Assembly: GCA_938015295.1 (NCBI GenBank)
Contig: CALLQB010000010.1
Location: 1 to 64,000, forward strand
DNA: 64,000 bases
Origin: an uncultured Acidimicrobiales bacterium
Lineage (GTDB): Bacteria; Actinomycetota; Acidimicrobiia; Acidimicrobiales; SHLQ01
Reading direction: 5' to 3'
The notes below the pieces were generated by a model. The model was not told the origin of the DNA, searched no databases, and saw nothing but the letters and a program-made list of their open reading frames with translations. Below are positions 1-7,796 of this stretch, in pieces. Within the stretch, counting starts at the first letter, position 1, and each line of letters starts with the position of its first letter. Made by a program: the position numbers and the translations under genes.

Positions 1-1376
1 ACTTCGGCCTGCAGCCTGCGTAGCTCAACCTCAAGCTCGGCCCGAACGACCGCATACGCCGGATCATCGATGACGTTGTTGATCTCGAGCGGGTCGGCTG
101 AAAGATCAAAGAGCTCCCACTCGATGCGGTCGGCTGGCCCATTGGCCCCCGGCTGGCCAAGCGGATCGTTGTAGTAGCAGATCAGCTTGTGCGTTCGGGT
201 GCGCACCCCGTAATGGGCCGGGCAGAGATGTGAACCGTCGCGGTGCATCCAGTAGCGGTAGTACATCGACTCGGGCCAATCACTGGGGTGCTCACCCGCA
301 AGCAGAGCGGCGAACGAACGGCCCTGCACATGCGGCGCGCTGTCGACACCCGCCAAGTCGAGAAACGTTGGTCCGAAGTCGACGTTCACGACAATGTCGT
401 CGCACACCGATCCGGCCTGCACAAGCGGTGGATACTGCACCAACAGCGGCATCGACAAAGACTCTTCGTACATCAGACGCTTGTCGAACCATCCGTGGTC
501 GCCAAGGAAGAAGCCCTGGTCCGAGGTGTAGACCACGATCGTGTTATCGGTGAGGTTGCGATCGTCGAGATAGTCGAGGAGCCGGCCGACGTTGTCATCG
601 ATCGATGCGACCACGCGCAGATAATCCTTGATGTAGCGCTGGTACCGCCAGGAAATCTCCTCACTCAGGGTCAGTCCTTCGGGCACCGTCGCCTTCAAGT
701 CGATGATGGGGTCAAGATCCATCATCCGCATCTTCACTGCCTGCACCACGTCAGCTCGCCCCACAAGGTCGTCGTTGAACGAGTCGGGCTCGGGAATCTC
801 GACATCGTCATAGAGGGTGAAATGTTCCTTCGACGGCTCCCACGTGCGGTGTGGCGCCTTGTGATGACAGAACAGCGCGAACGGCTGGTCGGCCGGAACG
901 CCGTCGAGAAAATCGATACAGTCGTCGGTTATCAAATCGGTGACATAACCGCCCCGTTCAACAACCCTCCCCTCTGGCTCGAGCATTACCGGGTTGTGAT
1001 AGTGCCCCTGACCAGGCAGTATCCGCCAGAAGTCGAAACCTGAGGGGTCGTGCGCCGCTCCGTGACCGAGATGCCACTTGCCGATCATTGCCGTGCTGTA
1101 CCCACTGCTGCGAAGTGCCTTCGGGAAGGTCCACAATGCATTGTCGAGCGGTGTCTCAAGGGTCGTGACCCCATTGACGTGGTTGTAGGTCCCGGTGAGG
1201 ATGGCGGCTCGACTCGGCGCACAGATTGAGTTCGTGCAGAACGCAGCGTCAAACCGCATGCCGTTAGCGGCGATCCGGTCGAGGTTCGGCGTCTGATTAA
1301 TCCGGCTTCCGTATGCCGAAATCGCGTGCGCCGCGTGGTCGTCACTCATGATGAACAGCAGATTGGGGCGAGACAT
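1..1376 (-). CDS. Sulfatase family hydrolase (3' end beyond window)
   Basis: The first 458 codons of a sulfatase (alkaline phosphatase superfamily) are visible; the C-terminus runs off the left edge. The N-terminus SRPNLLFIMSDDH carries the Asp pair that binds the catalytic metal. The motif C52-A-P54-S55-R56 is the classic C-x-P-S-R site whose Cys is converted to formylglycine, so an FGE-type maturase must exist elsewhere. A later TSDQGFFLGDHG segment supplies further metal ligands. No signal peptide follows the ATG, so it is probably cytoplasmic. The substrate (aryl, choline or carbohydrate sulfate) cannot be told from sequence. It is divergent from the DGPF/sigma pair and is not part of the housekeeping backbone. 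Confidence 0.9.
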   Translation of the reverse strand, partial: MSRPNLLFIMSDDHAAHAISAYGSRINQTPNLDRIAANGMRFDAAFCTNSICAPSRAAILTGTYNHVNGVTTLETPLDNALWTFPKALRSSGYSTAMIGKWHLGHGAAHDPSGFDFWRILPGQGHYHNPVMLEPEGRVVERGGYVTDLITDDCIDFLDGVPADQPFALFCHHKAPHRTWEPSKEHFTLYDDVEIPEPDSFNDDLVGRADVVQAVKMRMMDLDPIIDLKATVPEGLTLSEEISWRYQRYIKDYLRVVASIDDNVGRLLDYLDDRNLTDNTIVVYTSDQGFFLGDHGWFDKRLMYEESLSMPLLVQYPPLVQAGSVCDDIVVNVDFGPTFLDLAGVDSAPHVQGRSFAALLAGEHPSDWPESMYYRYWMHRDGSHLCPAHYGVRTRTHKLICYYNDPLGQPGANGPADRIEWELFDLSADPLEINNVIDDPAYAVVRAELEVELRRLQAE

Positions 1377-1388
1377 ACCCTTGTTCTA

Positions 1389-1418
1389 TACCCACGTGTT
1401 CTCTACCCACGTGTTCTC
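1389..1418. repeat. Tandem 15-bp repeat containing CACGTG, upstream of sulfatase
   Basis: The unit TACCCACGTGTTCTC occurs twice head to tail (1389-1403 and 1404-1418) and a truncated third copy begins at 1419. Each unit holds the 6-bp palindrome CACGTG. The repeat begins 13 bp upstream of the sulfatase start, in the 181-bp spacer between the sulfatase and the divergent DGPF gene. The position suits an operator or 5' leader element, but no binding protein can be named. Confidence 0.6.
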
Positions 1419-1557
1419 TACCCAAGACACAGGCCACAGGCCTGCTTTGGCGCGTATCAGAAGTTTTTCGCGCCGAGGTGTCGATTTTGTGTTGCACTGT
1501 TCGTCACCGTGATAACTGTGGGCATACGGCCCGCCAAACTCCAACGGGAGACACACC

Positions 1558-1917
1558 ATGAAATATGCATGCTTGATCTACTCAGAAGAAGGCAACCCCG
1601 ACGTCAACCCCGACCCCAGCAGCGATGCTTGGGGCGCGGTCATCGCCGGATACATGGCGTTCGGCGAGGAAGCGGGCGGCGCCGGAAAAATTCTTGCGGG
1701 CGAAGCGTTGCAGGATACCGAAACCGCCACGACGGTGCAGGTTGTCGACGGCGACATCATCACCACCGATGGCCCGTTTGCCGAAACCAAAGAACAACTC
1801 GGCGGTTTCTACATCCTTGAGTGCGCCGATCTCGACGAGGCGATCTCTTGGGCAGCAAAGATTCCTCACGCCGTTGGCGGACGCATCGAGGTTCGGCCCG
1901 TCGAGGATTACGGCTAA
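1558..1917 (+). CDS. YCII/DGPF-domain protein
   Basis: A 119-residue YCII-related protein. It starts MKYACLIYSEE and contains the DGPFAETKEQLGG signature that gives the DGPF family its name, then a C-terminal beta-strand ending in EVRPVEDYG. These are small alpha-beta barrel dimers; their chemistry is unknown, though a conserved His/Asp pair in relatives suggests an enzymatic or ligand-binding role. The start is fixed by GGGAG (1545-1549) upstream of the ATG. The ECF sigma gene follows after 8 bp, the standard arrangement for ECF42 sigma factors, whose partner genes encode DGPF proteins. Confidence 0.92.
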   Translation: MKYACLIYSEEGNPDVNPDPSSDAWGAVIAGYMAFGEEAGGAGKILAGEALQDTETATTVQVVDGDIITTDGPFAETKEQLGGFYILECADLDEAISWAAKIPHAVGGRIEVRPVEDYG

Positions 1918-1925
1918 GCCAAGAA

Positions 1926-3179
1926 GTGTCACAAGTCGCTTCTGAAGAGGTCGCCCGGGTGGTTGGCGAGCAGTGGTCACGCGTGATGGCCACGCTCGTC
2001 AGCGACCTCGGCGATCTCACCATCGCCGAAGACGCCGCCCAGGACGCGGTCGAAGTCGCGCTCACCACCTGGGACGCTTCGGGTGTGCCCGACAATCCAG
2101 GCGCCTGGATCACCACGGTTGCCCGACGCAAGGCCATCGACCGGATACGCCGTGACAAGAACCGCAAGAACAAGAGTGAACAGCTGGGCCGCCTCGAAAG
2201 CAGACTCGACGCTACCCACCCACCAACTGGCCCCGACCAACAGCTCATGAACGACGAACAACTCCGACTCATCTACGGATGCTGTCACCCGTCGCTCAAC
2301 CTTGAAGCCCAAATTGCACTAACTCTTCGAGCTGTCGCAGGCCTTTCGACAGCAGAGATTGCGTCGGCGTTCTTGGTGCCAGAAGCTACGTTGGCCCAAC
2401 GTCTTGTGCGCGCTAAACGCAAAATTCGCGACGCGGTCGTGCCCTTCCGGATTCCCCCTGATGCCGAGCTCCTCAATCGGACCCGAGCCGTGCACCACGT
2501 CCTGTACCTGCTCTTCACCGAGGGATACGCAGCCAGCGGCGGCGATCAACTGGTGCGTTCGGACCTGTGCGACGAAGCGATTCGGCTCGCACGTCAGCTC
2601 GCCGACCTTCTCAACGACGACGCAGAATCCTACGGCTTGCTGGCCCTGATGCTTCTCACCCAAGCTCGCAAAGACGCCCGCACAGCCGCCGACGGCTCAG
2701 TAGTACTTCTCGCCGACCAAGACCGGTCACTCTGGCGCCAAGACCTCATCGAAGAGGGCACCGCCGTCCTTGATCGAGGACTCCGTCGCTCTGCAGTCGG
2801 CCCCTACCAACTGCAGGCCGCCATCGCCGCGCTACATTGCGAGGCACCGGTGGCCGACGAAACCGACTGGCCGCAGATCGAACTGCTGTACCGGCGGTGG
2901 TTAGCGATTGCGCCGACGACCGTGGTTGAACTCAACCACCTCGTCGCCGTGTCGATGGTTGCCGGCCCGCAACAAGCGCTCGACCGACTCGACGCCAGTC
3001 GGTTGCCCGAGGCGCTAGCCGAATACGGGCCGTATTGGGCCCTCCGCGCCGACCTGCTTCGCAGAGTCGAGCGATACAACGAGGCTCGGGCCGCCTACCT
3101 CATCGCAGCAGAGCACGCTGGTTCCGGCCCCGAACGGCAGTTCTTGCAATCAGCGGCAGCGACTATCGAGCCGCTCTGA
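1926..3179 (+). CDS. ECF42-type RNA polymerase sigma factor with C-terminal extension
   Basis: A 417-residue ECF sigma factor. Region 2 lies at about residues 12-78, with an acidic helix then WITTVARRKAIDRIRR, and region 4 at about 110-170, including the HTH helix GLSTAEIASAFLVPEATLAQRL. The remaining ~245 residues form the helical, TPR-like C-terminal domain typical of ECF42 (formerly SigJ-like, DUF6596), which in studied members is needed for activity and replaces an anti-sigma factor. I place the start at GTG 1926, just after the DGPF stop; an ATG at 1821 in the same frame would overlap the upstream gene by about 100 bp. By analogy it should transcribe the DGPF gene, so autoregulation is possible. 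Confidence 0.9.
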   Translation: MSQVASEEVARVVGEQWSRVMATLVSDLGDLTIAEDAAQDAVEVALTTWDASGVPDNPGAWITTVARRKAIDRIRRDKNRKNKSEQLGRLESRLDATHPPTGPDQQLMNDEQLRLIYGCCHPSLNLEAQIALTLRAVAGLSTAEIASAFLVPEATLAQRLVRAKRKIRDAVVPFRIPPDAELLNRTRAVHHVLYLLFTEGYAASGGDQLVRSDLCDEAIRLARQLADLLNDDAESYGLLALMLLTQARKDARTAADGSVVLLADQDRSLWRQDLIEEGTAVLDRGLRRSAVGPYQLQAAIAALHCEAPVADETDWPQIELLYRRWLAIAPTTVVELNHLVAVSMVAGPQQALDRLDASRLPEALAEYGPYWALRADLLRRVERYNEARAAYLIAAEHAGSGPERQFLQSAAATIEPL

Positions 3180-3214
3180 CCTGCCATTACAGCAACAGAG
3201 TCGTTCAGGTCAGA
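3175..3214. terminator. Inverted repeat between convergent genes, possible bidirectional terminator
   Basis: TCTGACCTG (3175-3183) is matched by its perfect complement CAGGTCAGA (3206-3214) with a 22-nt loop. The arms contain the stop codons of the convergent sigma factor and M16 protease genes. Neither side has a U-tract, so Rho-independent termination is uncertain. Confidence 0.35.
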
Positions 3215-4478
3215 TGTAGTTCGTAGCGTCTGGACCAACAAGCGAAAGGGCACGATCGGCCGAGAAAACTTCAGCCGCGACGGCATTCAGTTCGTCGAGG
3301 TCAACCCGCTCGATTGCCGCGACAGCTTCGTCAAGTGGCTTTACCCGATCGAAGAGCAATATGTTCGAGCCAAGACGTCCCATCCGACTGGAGCTGTCTT
3401 CGAGGCCCATCATGGTGGCCCCCGAAACGCCGCCCTTCGCCGTGGCGAGTTCTTCGGCAGTAAAGCCGTTGTCGATCAGTTCCTGGATTTCGGCATCAAC
3501 AACGTCGAGCAACTCACGGGTTTTTTCTGGCGACGTCCCCGCATACATCGTGAGGATGCCAGCGTCGAGGTAGCTCGACGACGACGAAAACACTGAATAC
3601 GCCAGACCCCGTTTCTCGCGAATCTCATGAAAAAGTCGACTCGAAAGACTGCCGCCAAGAATCTGGTTCGCCAAGCTCAATGCGAACCGACGTTCGTCAT
3701 CGAGGCCAAACCCGCGCCAGCCGAAGGCGACATGGGTTTGCTCGACCGGCTTGTCGATAGCGGTCACCCGTCGCACTCCTGCGTCGGGCTGCATCCGTGC
3801 CGGCCGCTCGCCCCCATGTTGTGCCGCGAACTTTGCGCTCATGGCATCGACCAGCTCCTGATGGTCGACGAGGCCAGCGGCGGCGATAACCATGTTCGCT
3901 GGCTGGTACCAGTGCCCGTGGAAACCTCGCACGGTCTCGGCAGTCATGTGTTCGATGGTGTCGACCGAGCCAAGCACTTCACGGCCTAGCGGATGGCCAG
4001 GAAACAGCGACTCTTGGAGTTCCATGTGCACAAGGTCGTCAGGGGTGTCCTCGGCCATGGTGAGTTCTTCTTGAATCACCAAACGCTCGGATTCGAGATC
4101 GTCGGCATCGAGCGTGGGCCGCGTAATGACCTCGCCGAGCAGCTCGGCGGCAAGTGCAAGCGACGTATGAGGAACACGAAAGGAATACGCCGTGTACTCA
4201 CGCGAGGTGAAGGCGTTCATGTCTCCGCCGACGCCATCGATGGCGACCGACAAATCACGAGTGCTCCACTGGGCAGAACCCTTAAAGAGCAGATGCTCAA
4301 GAAAGTGCGACGACCCGGCGTGTTGCGCTGGCTCGTCGCGATTTCCAACACCAACCCAGCAGCCGAGTGTTACCGAACGAACAGAATCCATCCGTTCGGT
4401 AACAACTCGCAGGCCATTGGGTAATTCGGTGAGCAGAACCTCGCCCGAGGAATCAACTCCTACGGGAGATTCGCTCAC
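3210..4478 (-). CDS. M16 family zinc protease (insulinase/MPP-like)
   Basis: A 422-residue peptidase with the inverted zinc motif H58-F-L-E61-H62 in the N-terminal M16 domain and the expected distal Glu in the LVIQEELTMAEDTP segment about 75 residues later. The second half is the inactive M16_C domain, with GLAYSVFSSSSSYLDAG. This clade resembles mitochondrial processing peptidase and Bacillus MlpA (YmxG), encoded next to pnp in many Gram-positive bacteria, as here: the GTG start is 12 bp after the pnp stop, so the two are probably co-transcribed. No signal peptide is visible. Physiological substrates are unknown. Confidence 0.92.
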   Translation of the reverse strand: MSESPVGVDSSGEVLLTELPNGLRVVTERMDSVRSVTLGCWVGVGNRDEPAQHAGSSHFLEHLLFKGSAQWSTRDLSVAIDGVGGDMNAFTSREYTAYSFRVPHTSLALAAELLGEVITRPTLDADDLESERLVIQEELTMAEDTPDDLVHMELQESLFPGHPLGREVLGSVDTIEHMTAETVRGFHGHWYQPANMVIAAAGLVDHQELVDAMSAKFAAQHGGERPARMQPDAGVRRVTAIDKPVEQTHVAFGWRGFGLDDERRFALSLANQILGGSLSSRLFHEIREKRGLAYSVFSSSSSYLDAGILTMYAGTSPEKTRELLDVVDAEIQELIDNGFTAEELATAKGGVSGATMMGLEDSSSRMGRLGSNILLFDRVKPLDEAVAAIERVDLDELNAVAAEVFSADRALSLVGPDATNYI

Positions 4479-4490
4479 GTTTCGTACTGC

Positions 4491-6965
4491 CTAGTTGCGA
4501 CGACGACGACGGCCGCCGCCACCACCGCCACGATTGCCGCCACCACCGCTACGACGTCCGCCGGTAGCAGGACCAAGGTCGCCCAGCTCTTCAGACATTT
4601 GTTCGTCGAAGGCAGCTTCAAACGACACCTCTTCGGGGCCGTCTTCTGCAGCCGACCCGCCCGAGCTGTCGTTGTTCCCGCGGTCGTTGTTGTCGTTATC
4701 AGAGCCACGTGATGCGGCAACTGCTGCGCCGCCACCAACAACCGCTGCTGCGCCGGCTGCAGCGGCTACGGCTGCGCCGCCACCCGAACCTGCGTCGCCT
4801 GCGGGCATGAGCGATACCTTGCCGTTGGGGTCGACGTCTTCGACCGTGACCTCGATGGCCTGGCCGAGTTCGAGAACATCCTCAACCTTGTCGATGCGTT
4901 TTCCGCCACCAAGCTTGGAGATATGTACGAGTCCGTCACGCCCAGGAAGGATGTTGACGAAGGCGCCGAACTTGGTGATGTTTACCACACGACCGGTGTA
5001 GGTCTGTCCAACCTCAGCGGTTGGCGGATCGAGGATCAGTTCGATCTGGCGCCGTGCTTCGTCGACGATTGCCGAGTCGGTGGAGGCGATTGCCACGATG
5101 CCGACTGCGCCGTCGTCGTCGACGCTGATGTTTGCGCCGGTCTCGCCCTGAATGGCGTTGATGACCTTGCCTTTCGGCCCAATGACCTCACCGATTTTGT
5201 CGATCGGAATTTCGAAGCTGACGATCTTCGGTGCGGTAGGACCGACCTCAGAGCGTGGTTCGGGGATGGCTTCTGCCATGTTGGCCAGAACCGCAAGACG
5301 GGCTTCTTTGGCCTGGTTCAGCGCAGCAGCAAGCACGTCGGCAGGGATGCCGTCGATCTTGGTGTCGAGCTGTAGTGCGGTGACAAATTCGCTGGTTCCG
5401 GTGACCTTGAAATCCATATCGCCGAAAGCATCTTCGGCGCCGAGGATATCGGTAAGGGTGGTGTATTTGCCTTCGTGGAACACGAGACCCATAGCAATAC
5501 CGGCAACTGGCGCCTTGATTGGAACGCCAGCGTCCATGAGCGAGAGGCTCGAAGAACACACCGAAGCCATCGAACTTGAACCGTTCGAGGCAAGCACCTC
5601 AGACACCAAACGAATGGTGTACGGGAACTCTTCGATCGACGGAATCACCGGAAAGACTGCACGCTCAGCGAGCGCTCCATGGCCGATCTCGCGGCGCTTG
5701 GGGCCCCGCATGAAGCCGGTTTCACCGGTGGAGAATGGCGGGAAGTTGTAGTGGTGCATGTACCGCTTACGCTCGACCGGATCGATACCGTCGATCATTT
5801 GGTCCATGCGGGCCATGCCGAGGGTGGTGAAGTTAATCACCTGGGTCTCGCCACGCTGGAACAAGCCAGAGCCGTGAGCGGTGGGGATGACATCCACCTC
5901 AGAAGCGAGCGGTCGGATATCGGCGGTGCCACGACCATCGATGCGAATGCCCTCGTTGACGATGCGGTTACGCACGGTCTGCTTGGTAAGCGATCGAATC
6001 GCAGCCTTGATCTTGCTCTCGGCGGCATCGTCGTCGGTGAACTGCGGAAGCACTGCAGCGACGATGGAGTCGCGCATGGCACTTTCAGCTTCGTCGCGAG
6101 CTGCCTTGTCGGCAACCTTTTGCGACTCGGCGATTTGCTCGGCGCCAGCAGCGGTAACTGCGGCCATGATTTCGTCGCTGTAATCGGCTGCTGCTTCGAA
6201 GGGGAATGCCTCGGGCTTGCCGCCGATCTTGGCAACAAGTTCCTTTTGCAGTTCGATGACTTCTTTGATCCAGACCTTCGAGGCGTTGAGACCATCGGCC
6301 AGAACAGCTTCATCGACCTTGGGTGCGCCTCCCTCGAAGAGGTCCCAAGCAGCGGCGGTGCCACCGGCTTCAACCATCATGACAGCAACGTCGCCGTCAT
6401 CGAGAAGGCGACCGGCAACGGTCATTTCGAAGGTGCTTGCTTCGCCCTCTTGATAGGTGGGGTGAGGAATCCAGTTGCCTTCGGCGGAGAACGCGATGCG
6501 ACACGCACCGATTGGTCCGTTGAAAGGAATGGGCGAAAGGCTCAGCGCACACGATGCAGCGTTGATAGCCAGAACGTCGTAAGGGTTCTCCATGTCGGCA
6601 CCCATAACGGTTCCGACGATGTGGACCTCGTTGCGGTAACCATCGGGGAACGACGGACGCAGAGGACGGTCGGCAAGACGGCACGCCAGAATGGCAGCTT
6701 CACCGGCGCGTGCTTCACGACGGAAGAAGGATCCGGGGATCTTGCCGGCGGCGTACATCTTTTCTTCGATGTCGACCGTCAGCGGGAAGAAGTCGGCACC
6801 CGGACGCGCTTTGCGGGCACCGGTGGCGGTCACAAGGACCATGGTGTCTCCGATACGACCCATTACGGCGCCATCGGCGAGATGGGCATACTTGCCCGTC
6901 TCGAAGGACATGATTTTGTCGGGCGCGCCGGTTACGGGCGCACTTACAGAAGTGGCTTCAGCCAT
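4491..6965 (-). CDS. pnp: Polyribonucleotide nucleotidyltransferase (PNPase)
   Basis: The 824-residue phosphorolytic 3'-5' exoribonuclease has two RNase PH domains (about 1-230 and 320-560) joined by an alpha-helical domain, a KH domain (about 585-645, with GEVIGPKGKVINAIQ) and an S1 domain (about 650-723, ending GKVSLMPAG). The active-site segment SNGSSSMASVCSSSLSLMDAGVPI-like is intact. I place the start at ATG 6965, preceded by AAGGAG. After S1 there are about 100 extra residues: Ala/Gly-rich, then Asn/Asp-rich, acidic, and finally Gly/Arg-rich ending in RRRRRN, an RGG-like tail likely to bind RNA. It follows rpsO, the usual order, with a long structured spacer. Confidence 0.97.
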   Translation of the reverse strand: MAEATSVSAPVTGAPDKIMSFETGKYAHLADGAVMGRIGDTMVLVTATGARKARPGADFFPLTVDIEEKMYAAGKIPGSFFRREARAGEAAILACRLADRPLRPSFPDGYRNEVHIVGTVMGADMENPYDVLAINAASCALSLSPIPFNGPIGACRIAFSAEGNWIPHPTYQEGEASTFEMTVAGRLLDDGDVAVMMVEAGGTAAAWDLFEGGAPKVDEAVLADGLNASKVWIKEVIELQKELVAKIGGKPEAFPFEAAADYSDEIMAAVTAAGAEQIAESQKVADKAARDEAESAMRDSIVAAVLPQFTDDDAAESKIKAAIRSLTKQTVRNRIVNEGIRIDGRGTADIRPLASEVDVIPTAHGSGLFQRGETQVINFTTLGMARMDQMIDGIDPVERKRYMHHYNFPPFSTGETGFMRGPKRREIGHGALAERAVFPVIPSIEEFPYTIRLVSEVLASNGSSSMASVCSSSLSLMDAGVPIKAPVAGIAMGLVFHEGKYTTLTDILGAEDAFGDMDFKVTGTSEFVTALQLDTKIDGIPADVLAAALNQAKEARLAVLANMAEAIPEPRSEVGPTAPKIVSFEIPIDKIGEVIGPKGKVINAIQGETGANISVDDDGAVGIVAIASTDSAIVDEARRQIELILDPPTAEVGQTYTGRVVNITKFGAFVNILPGRDGLVHISKLGGGKRIDKVEDVLELGQAIEVTVEDVDPNGKVSLMPAGDAGSGGGAAVAAAAGAAAVVGGGAAVAASRGSDNDNNDRGNNDSSGGSAAEDGPEEVSFEAAFDEQMSEELGDLGPATGGRRSGGGGNRGGGGGGRRRRRN

Positions 6966-7085
6966 TTCATATCTCCTTGGGGCAACGTTTGCCCCATAGA
7001 GACAGCTCCAGGCGGCCAGTACCCAGTAGACGCACGCCACAAAAACCTCTTGCGGAAAGCCACCACTGAAGACTGACCAGTCTGC

Positions 7086-7104
7086 GTTCTGGAGATACCA
7101 GAAC
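7086..7104 (-). promoter_or_regulatory. Stem-loop in the pnp leader
   Basis: GTTCTGG (7086-7092) and CCAGAAC (7098-7104) form a perfect 7-bp stem with a 5-nt loop about 120 nt upstream of the pnp start. It may be a processing or autoregulation element of the pnp 5' leader. Confidence 0.35.
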
Positions 7105-7139
7105 TGTTTCGGAACTGTCAGTTGGTTAAGTTGTCAATA

Positions 7140-7193
7140 TTTCTGCAAGCTGCCAGAGGCAGCGTATTTCTGCAAGCTGCCAAAGGCAGCGTA
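7140..7193. repeat. Two tandem 27-bp units, each a GCTGCC/GGCAGC hairpin
   Basis: Units at 7140-7166 and 7167-7193 differ at one base, and the first bases of a third copy follow. Each unit contains GCTGCC, a 3-nt loop and GGCAGC, and each is followed by GTATTT on the plus strand. They lie between rpsO and pnp and could act as RNase barriers or attenuator stems. Confidence 0.65.
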
Positions 7194-7292
7194 TTTCTCA
7201 GGACGTAAGCCTACTAGGAGGAGTTGCGCCCGTCGTGCCACCTGTCGGCGGCTTCCTTACACGCTAGAGGGCAACACGCCCCTTTACGCGAC

Positions 7293-7316
7293 TCGGGCGG
7301 CCGCAAGGCCGCCCGA
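7293..7316 (-). terminator. Strong GC hairpin 16 bp downstream of rpsO
   Basis: TCGGGCGGCC (7293-7302) and GGCCGCCCGA (7307-7316) form a perfect 10-bp stem with a 4-nt loop. It begins 15 nt after the rpsO stop codon. The base following it on the transcript is not U-rich, so it may be a U-less actinobacterial terminator or a 3' stability element rather than a classical intrinsic terminator. Confidence 0.55.
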
Positions 7317-7331
7317 CAAGACTTGAGGTTG

Positions 7332-7625
7332 TTAGCGACGAAGGCCCAAGTGAGCGATCAGTTCGCGGTACCGCTCGACATTGTTGCCAGCGACATAGTC
7401 GAGCAAACGACGGCGCTGGCCGACAAGCATCAACAGGCCACGACGGCTGTGGTGATCCTTCTTGTGACCCTTGAGGTGGTCGGTGAGATGATTGATGCGA
7501 TCGGACAGGAGCGCGATCTGCACCTCGGGAGAACCAGTGTCGCCACTTGGAAGACCAAACTTTTCACACGTGCGTGCGATCGTTTCGGTCTTGGAAGGCA
7601 GGTTTGCCGGTTTGAGGTTTCCCAT
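7332..7625 (-). CDS. rpsO: 30S ribosomal protein S15
   Basis: A 97-residue S15 with the conserved core [27 protein letters not shown] and the C-terminal [21 protein letters not shown] segment that contacts 16S rRNA helix 22. The start is ATG 7625 ([10 protein letters not shown]), preceded by AAGG; the frame is open a little further upstream but without conservation. It is about 8 residues longer at the N-terminus than E. coli S15. It lies upstream of pnp as in most bacteria; the usual upstream neighbour ribF is missing. Confidence 0.97.
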   Translation of the reverse strand: MGNLKPANLPSKTETIARTCEKFGLPSGDTGSPEVQIALLSDRINHLTDHLKGHKKDHHSRRGLLMLVGQRRRLLDYVAGNNVERYRELIAHLGLRR

Positions 7626-7796
7626 GATGATGTACCTTGCAATTCTTTGGGTTTCGGACCCAGCCACGAAGAAGCGCTATGCGACAACCGCAGCTGTATG
7701 AAGTTCGTAAGCATACCGGTTACATCGCAAGTTCTCCCTGTCCGGGGAACCTTTCACATACTGGTGTACCCGGCCGGTTGTTGCTGTCGGAGCGTG

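Larger units (their letters stand above)
6966..7331 (-). other. rpsO-pnp spacer (366 bp), structured and non-coding
   Basis: No convincing reading frame lies here on either strand. In the direction of transcription it holds a strong hairpin just after rpsO (7293-7316), two tandem 27-bp hairpin units (7140-7193), a 7-bp hairpin (7086-7104) and the pnp ribosome binding site. In enterobacteria the same spacer carries the RNase III site through which PNPase autoregulates; equivalence here is only suggested by position and structure. Confidence 0.6.

Noticed and set aside
243..1043. 266-residue open frame opposite the sulfatase
   Set aside because: Antisense frame; the minus strand encodes clear sulfatase motifs including C-A-P-S-R.
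1821..1925. Longer N-terminus for the ECF42 sigma factor
   Set aside because: It would overlap the DGPF gene by about 100 bp in another frame; the GTG at 1926 fits spacing and family length.
5679..7076. 465-residue open frame opposite pnp
   Set aside because: High-GC antisense frame of a conserved gene; no motif and no ribosome binding site.
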